In this document: positions 60,177 through 64,000 of the stretch, one piece after another
How positions within the stretch are numbered: position 1 is the first letter of the stretch
Layout: each line of letters begins with the position of its first letter
Assembly: GCA_017404325.1 (NCBI GenBank)
Contig: JAFRCO010000013.1
Location: forward strand, 58,988-122,987
DNA: 64,000 nt
Source of the DNA: Candidatus Saccharimonadota bacterium
GTDB taxonomy: Bacteria > Patescibacteriota > Saccharimonadia > Saccharimonadales > Saccharimonadaceae
Direction of reading: 5' to 3'
Translations under genes and position numbers: made by a program
The notes under the pieces: model-generated
Seen by the model: the letters and a program-made list of their open reading frames with translations, nothing else
What the model was told of the DNA's origin: nothing
The model's database searches: none

Positions 60177-61955
60177 ATGCCTGAAGATAACACACAAACG
60201 ACTTCTGCTCCTACGGATTCTAACGTTAAAGAACCGGTAGTAGAATCTGAGGAAAAACAATCCGAGCCTGTTTCGGCAAATTCAGAAATCGTTTCAGAAG
60301 TTGTCGATAAGATTAACGAAGCACACAACATCTTAATTGCGCTTTCTAGTGATCCTTCTGTTGATGAAATGGCTGCCGCGATCGGTACCTCTCTTTTCTT
60401 AGATAAACTTGGTAAACGGGCTACCGCGATTTATTCTGGCGCTACGCCGAACGCCCTCGAGTTTTTAAAACCTGAAGAAACTTTTGAACCTACCGTTGAT
60501 GCGCTCCAGGATTTCGTAATTGCTTTGAATAAAGAAAAAGCTGACCATCTTCGCTACAAACTAGATGGTGATTTTGTGAAGATATATATTACGCCTTATC
60601 GAACGCGTATCGGTGAAGAAGATTTAGATTATTCTTACGGCGATTTTAATATTGACCTCGTGCTTGCGCTTGACGTCGCTAACGGGATTGACCTTGATAC
60701 TGCTCTCCGCGAACACGGTCGAATTATGCACGATGCCGTGATTGTTAATATTACTAACGGCAACCCTGGTAAACTTGGAGAAATCGAATGGAGCGACAAA
60801 AAAGCCAGTTCGGTTTCAGAAATGCTTGCAAAGTTAATTTATAGCATGAACAGCAAAGCAAGGATCGAAAAAGACGAAGCAACTGCCTTCTTAACCGGTC
60901 TTGTCGCCGCTACGAATCGTTTTTCAAATGGGAAGACTACTCCGGAAACTATGCGAATCGCCTCCAAATTGATGGAATCTGGTGCGAATCAGCAACTTGT
61001 CTCTAAAAACATTACGGCGAACGTAGAAAACGAAATGTTTAATATGTCTACAGATTCAACTCTTGAAGAAGAAGAATCTGCCGACCAATCCAAATTAGAC
61101 ATTAGCCACGGGGAAGAAGAACAAGAAATCGTATCCGTAGGTGAACCAGATTTAATGGATGATTTAAAAGCCGCCGAAGCTAGCTTAGCCCAAACCGGTG
61201 CTGAAGCTACTCCGGAAGCGGTAGAAAAACCTCTCAAGATCGAAAGCGAAGAAGAGACAGAAGAAGTTTCAGAACCGACTATTGAACCGGCTCCCGAGCC
61301 AGAACCGGAACCTGTATCGAAAGAAGAACCAATTCCAGAACCAGCTTCAGAAACTGATTCTAAGGAACCTGAACCAACTCCTGAACCAGAACCAGCTTCA
61401 GAACCGACTTCCGAATCTATCCCCGAGCCTGATTCGGAAACTCCTCTTGCCGATAATCTCCCTCAAAACGGCATCGTTAGCGACAAACCAGAAAAAGTTG
61501 TTCAACCAGCCCCTGATGCCTTCGAAGGTCCTTTGACGGCGGGAACGAATAAGTATGGACAAATGCTCGAAGATGCTTTATCGAGTATCGATACTCCTGC
61601 CCCGGCGCAAAACCCAATGCAATCAGTTTCTAACCCAGCCGCGATGAACGCTCCGGCTGTTCCGACAAATCCCGAAATCAACGGCGTTCCGTCTATAAAC
61701 TACATGCCGTTACCAGACGACCAAGTTCTCGCACCGCCTCCGACTCCGCCAATTGATATGTTATCGCCTCTCCCAGAGAACCAACCTATTTCGGCGCCCA
61801 ATCCGGAACCGGCTGCTCCGACGGTCCAACCAATTGCTCCGGCCACTCCGCCTGTTGACGATGCAACTCCTCTTGGTGCTCAACCTGCTATGCAAGACCA
61901 AATCTACGCTCCTCAAGTCTCCGACCCAGGCGCTTTCAAGATTCCTGGAATGTAA
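60177..61955 (+). CDS. DHH-phosphoesterase-like protein with Pro/Glu-rich tail
   Basis: This 592-residue protein has an acidic leader (1-40) and a domain at about 45-290 that resembles DHH/NrnA phosphoesterases: NILIALSSDPSVDEMAAAIG, then DLVLALDVANGIDLDTAL and a late AFLTGLVAATNRFSNGKT. The key His and Asp residues appear altered (no HxxxDxDxxxS, no DHH), so catalysis is doubtful. The last 280 residues are mostly disordered Pro/Glu/Ala, with an EPEPE run near 390-430. AAAGGAA lies 6 nt before ATG 60177. Confidence 0.7.
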   Translation: MPEDNTQTTSAPTDSNVKEPVVESEEKQSEPVSANSEIVSEVVDKINEAHNILIALSSDPSVDEMAAAIGTSLFLDKLGKRATAIYSGATPNALEFLKPEETFEPTVDALQDFVIALNKEKADHLRYKLDGDFVKIYITPYRTRIGEEDLDYSYGDFNIDLVLALDVANGIDLDTALREHGRIMHDAVIVNITNGNPGKLGEIEWSDKKASSVSEMLAKLIYSMNSKARIEKDEATAFLTGLVAATNRFSNGKTTPETMRIASKLMESGANQQLVSKNITANVENEMFNMSTDSTLEEEESADQSKLDISHGEEEQEIVSVGEPDLMDDLKAAEASLAQTGAEATPEAVEKPLKIESEEETEEVSEPTIEPAPEPEPEPVSKEEPIPEPASETDSKEPEPTPEPEPASEPTSESIPEPDSETPLADNLPQNGIVSDKPEKVVQPAPDAFEGPLTAGTNKYGQMLEDALSSIDTPAPAQNPMQSVSNPAAMNAPAVPTNPEINGVPSINYMPLPDDQVLAPPPTPPIDMLSPLPENQPISAPNPEPAAPTVQPIAPATPPVDDATPLGAQPAMQDQIYAPQVSDPGAFKIPGM

Positions 61956-61998
61956 TTCTTGATTTCTAGATAAAAATCATATATAATATATATACGCT

Positions 61999-62075
61999 GG
62001 ATTCGTAGCTCAGTTGGTTAGAGCGCTGCCCTGTCACGGCAGAGGTCGCGAGTTCGAGTCTCGTCGGATCCGCCA
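61999..62075 (+). tRNA. tRNA-Asp (anticodon GTC)
   Basis: Acceptor GGATTCG/CGGATCC (one mismatch region), anticodon loop CTGTCAC giving GTC, T-loop GTTCGAGTC, encoded CCA. TATAAT lies just upstream at about 61983-61988. Confidence 0.94.
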
Positions 62076-62086
62076 TTAAAAAATTA

Positions 62087-62109
62087 CAAGACCGAGGGTC
62101 TTGTTTTTT
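62087..62109 (+). terminator. terminator of tRNA-Asp
   Basis: CAAGACC-GAG-GGTCTTG followed by six T. Confidence 0.9.
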
Positions 62110-62123
62110 CTCTTAACGCATGG

Positions 62124-62129
62124 TATAAT
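62124..62129 (+). promoter_or_regulatory. -10 box of rpsU
   Basis: TATAAT (TGG-extended), 10 nt before ATG 62140; minimal leader without a clear Shine-Dalgarno. Confidence 0.55.
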
Positions 62130-62139
62130 ACTCTGTAAT

Positions 62140-62358
62140 ATGGCAATCAAAGTTACAAGAAAAGATCAAGGTGAGGCGAACGAAAACATTATTCGTCGCT
62201 TTAATCGTAAAGTTCTTCAGAGCGGCATGATGCCTCTAAAGAAGTCACAAATGCGTTTCACGAAACCTATTTCTAAACGCGAACGTCGTTTGAAGGCTAT
62301 CATCCGTGAAGCTCGCAAGGCCGAAAAGACCGAACGAATCAAATTAGGACTTAAATAA
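62140..62358 (+). CDS. rpsU: 30S ribosomal protein bS21
   Basis: This 72-residue protein has the S21 core NENIIRRFNRKVLQSGMM followed by a basic helix (KPISKRERRLKAIIREARKAEK). S21 sits near the 3' end of 16S rRNA and helps initiation on Shine-Dalgarno-containing mRNAs. ATG 62140 is chosen over an upstream in-frame start that lies before the promoter. It is monocistronic with its own terminator. Confidence 0.92.
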   Translation: MAIKVTRKDQGEANENIIRRFNRKVLQSGMMPLKKSQMRFTKPISKRERRLKAIIREARKAEKTERIKLGLK

Positions 62359-62360
62359 AA

Positions 62361-62385
62361 TATCCCCCTCAGGGGGTATTTTTTT
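62361..62385 (+). terminator. terminator of rpsU
   Basis: ATCCCCCT-C-AGGGGGTA followed by seven T. Confidence 0.9.
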
Positions 62386-62386
62386 A

Positions 62387-62407
62387 TGATACAATTAAGA
62401 AAAGGAG
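62387..62407 (+). promoter_or_regulatory. promoter and ribosome-binding site of adk
   Basis: TGATACAAT with the -10 at 62390-62395, then AAAAGGAGA before ATG 62412. Confidence 0.6.
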
Positions 62408-62411
62408 ATTT

Positions 62412-63005
62412 ATGATTATATTGTTTGGTTTAGCGGGGTCCGGAAAGGGAACTCAAGGTAAAGCTCTTTCAGAAATATTTGGGTGGCGCTGGCTATCTGT
62501 CGGTGAAGCGATTCGTCAAACAGGCGGCTATGAAGAAATTATTAATAAAGGTGATTTAATCCCTGACGAAGAGGTGATTAAAATCATGAATAAGCAAATC
62601 GAAAAAGCCGAAGCTGAAGGATTTGACGTAATTCTTGATGGCTATCCACGCGACAAGGAACAAGCTGAATATATAGCCGCGAATATGGCTGAAAAAATTG
62701 ATGGGGCTATTATTCTTGAAGTTCCAAAGGAGGAATTGATTGAACGTTTAGCTCTTCGCGGTCGCGATGACGACAAAGATCGCGAAAGTATTGAACGTCG
62801 TTTCACGATTTTTGAACAAAATATTTATTCAATTCTACCTCTGTTAGAAGCAAAAAATATTCCAATTGAACGCGTGGATGGCGTCGGAACGGTTCAAGAA
62901 GTTACTGATCGATTGGTTGGAGTAGTGAAGCGAATTAATCCTGATGCTACTGAGCAACTGAACGATGTTAATGGCGAGGAAGTCGAAAAAAGTTATGGTG
63001 AATAA
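62412..63005 (+). CDS. adk: adenylate kinase
   Basis: This 197-residue NMP kinase interconverts ATP, ADP and AMP. It has the P-loop FGLAGSGKGTQGKAL, VILDGYPRDKEQAEY and the lid with RGRDDDKDRESIERRF. The lid is the short form without zinc cysteines. AAGGAG precedes the ATG. Pairing with map at the 3' end follows a common bacterial order (adk-map). Confidence 0.9.
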   Translation: MIILFGLAGSGKGTQGKALSEIFGWRWLSVGEAIRQTGGYEEIINKGDLIPDEEVIKIMNKQIEKAEAEGFDVILDGYPRDKEQAEYIAANMAEKIDGAIILEVPKEELIERLALRGRDDDKDRESIERRFTIFEQNIYSILPLLEAKNIPIERVDGVGTVQEVTDRLVGVVKRINPDATEQLNDVNGEEVEKSYGE

Positions 63006-63744
63006 TGAAAAAATTGTCGCGATGCGCGAGGGTGGCAAGATTCTCGGGAATCTCTTAAGAGACTTAAAGAATTATGTTAAACCTGGGATGACAGGAAAAG
63101 ATGTTGACGCTTGGGTGCGCAAGGAAATTATAAAACGCGGCGCCGGGGTTGCATACGATATGTTAGACGACGATTTCCCGGGCGCGATTTGTATTTCAGT
63201 CAACGATGAACTCGTTCACGGCGCCCCGAAAGACGAGCCTTTCGAAGAAGGCGATAAAGTTTCGTTTGATTTGGACATCTATTATAAAGGCTATTTTACT
63301 GACTCCGCTTTTACGATGCTAATTGGCGATAAAGGTTCACCGGCGATAAAAAAGATGATTTCTGTTACCGAATCCTCGATGTGGGAGGGAATTGAAGAAG
63401 TTAAACCAGGCGCCCATATTGGTGACATTGGTGCGGCGGTTGAGAAAGTTCTAAAGAAAGGTCATCTCGGCGTGATTGAAAACTACGTTGGCCATGGTAT
63501 CGGGAAAACTATGCACGAGGCTCCCGAAGTCCCGAACTACGGAAAAAAAGGCCACGGTTACGAATTAAAAGAAGGAGATACTATTTGTATCGAACCGATG
63601 TCTTGTCTCGGTAAACCAGCAAATTATGTCGATAAAGACGATAGCTGGACCGTTAAAATGAAAGATGGTTCAATTGGTTGTCACTGCGAACATACCATCC
63701 TCGTTACAAAAGACGGTTACGAAATTTTGACTATGCCGGATTAA
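62995..63744 (+). CDS. map: type I methionine aminopeptidase
   Basis: This 249-residue metalloprotease removes the N-terminal Met from new proteins. Metal ligands are visible: Asp in SFDLDIYYKGY, Asp in FTDSAFT, His in NYVGHGIG, Glu in CIEPMS and Glu in CEHTILV. ATG 62995 is preferred (the family begins near MVNNEKIVAMREGG) and overlaps adk by 11 nt. Upstream in-frame ATGs (62965, 62971) are possible. Confidence 0.95.
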   Translation: MVNNEKIVAMREGGKILGNLLRDLKNYVKPGMTGKDVDAWVRKEIIKRGAGVAYDMLDDDFPGAICISVNDELVHGAPKDEPFEEGDKVSFDLDIYYKGYFTDSAFTMLIGDKGSPAIKKMISVTESSMWEGIEEVKPGAHIGDIGAAVEKVLKKGHLGVIENYVGHGIGKTMHEAPEVPNYGKKGHGYELKEGDTICIEPMSCLGKPANYVDKDDSWTVKMKDGSIGCHCEHTILVTKDGYEILTMPD

Positions 63745-63750
63745 TTGTGC

Positions 63751-63756
63751 TATTAT
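63751..63756 (+). promoter_or_regulatory. extended -10 of the last surface-protein gene
   Basis: TGCTATTAT ends 6 nt before ATG 63763. Confidence 0.5.
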
Positions 63757-63762
63757 ATAACC

Positions 63763-64000
63763 ATGAGCGTTAAAAAAGTGTGTGTCTCTTCAGCTGTCCT
63801 CACCTTTTTGACGCTTCTTTCTTTTCTCATCCTCTCTTCTTCTTATGTCTCAGCAGATAATGATACAGTAGTAGACGAAATCAACATTACAGTCCCAGCT
63901 TCCTGTACTCTTTCTGGTTTAGGCATGGATTCTCATGCCACCACACTTAATAATGGTACTTATGCTTCAGACATTGGTACTACTACTATTAAAGCTTTCT
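63763..64000 (+). CDS. surface-protein N-terminus (partial)
   Basis: The gene runs off the right edge. The first 79 codons give a signal peptide (about 1-32, ending VSAD) and the start of the cysteine-containing N-terminal module (VPASCTLSGLGMDSHATTLNNG) found in the FISUMP protein at 43540. It is nearly identical in DNA over about 170 bp to the truncated copy at 51501, but its frame is intact. It begins MSVKK, like the truncated copy and rpoD, and uses a leaderless -10. Confidence 0.85.
   Translation, partial: MSVKKVCVSSAVLTFLTLLSFLILSSSYVSADNDTVVDEINITVPASCTLSGLGMDSHATTLNNGTYASDIGTTTIKAF

Noticed and set aside
1..64000. Recoding of UGA as glycine or tryptophan (as in some CPR lineages)
   Set aside because: UGA ends ftsK, the PAP2 gene and several coupled genes at expected family lengths, and no conserved protein needs read-through.

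Overview
The window looks like a chromosomal segment of a small-genome Patescibacteria (CPR) bacterium, most likely Candidatus Saccharibacteria (TM7). This is inferred from the gene set: a compact type IV pilus locus beside xerD, a T4SS-pilin-like orphan, FISUMP/InlB-repeat surface proteins with 'VSAD'-type signal peptides, an EF-P whose loop reads MGRGG, a DnaG without its zinc ligands, and no biosynthetic pathway genes. UGA is used as a stop (for example at the end of ftsK), which argues against the UGA-recoding CPR lineages. No 16S rRNA is present to settle it.

Layout. 1-2.2 kb: a restriction-modification-like island with a divergent C5 methyltransferase (partial), a controller protein with operator-like boxes, and two unknown genes in the restriction-gene position. 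2.2-2.4 kb: a candidate structured RNA. 2.4-12.7 kb: PAP2 phosphatase, HIT protein, valS, a transposase-N-terminus-like small ORF, a duplicated-repeat protein, a FemAB-type ligase, a CtpE-like P-type ATPase, a membrane protein and tsaD. 12.9-18 kb: rlmH, tRNA-Gln, ftsK, then rpsF-ssb-rpsR-efp-tlyA-like. 18-29.4 kb: type IV pilus genes (pilM-N-O-P-like-B-T-C, pilins, pilD) and xerD. 29.4-33 kb: ndk, a polar amino-acid ABC transporter and a kinase-like APH protein. 33-46 kb: surface and accessory region with a PPIase-like protein, a 1181-aa surface protein, an ATP-grasp protein, argS, a membrane-anchored serpin, orn, a FISUMP surface protein and a second candidate structured RNA. 45.7-64 kb: mscL, dnaG, rpoD, a T4SS-like pilin, lipid kinase, zeta-toxin-like kinase, a truncated surface-protein copy, polA with an in-frame palindromic insertion, a RhuM-Fic protein, mutM, holA, rpsT, a DHH-like protein, tRNA-Asp, rpsU, adk, map, and the start of another surface-protein gene.

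Two expression modes are visible. First genes of transcription units mostly have an extended -10 box (TGnTATAAT) whose last T lies exactly 6 nt before the start codon, with no Shine-Dalgarno. That predicts leaderless mRNAs. Downstream operon genes and some strong genes carry AGGAGG-like sites instead. Several divergent gene pairs share almost back-to-back -10 boxes.

How the genes fit together: the encoded lifestyle is replication, translation and cell-surface interaction (pilus, adhesin-like proteins, serpin, peptidoglycan-branching enzyme) with uptake of amino acids, as expected for an episymbiont. Most notable are the palindromic insertion inside polA, the leaderless promoter grammar, the duplicated surface-protein N-terminal cassette with a T8 tract, and the unassigned structured RNAs.
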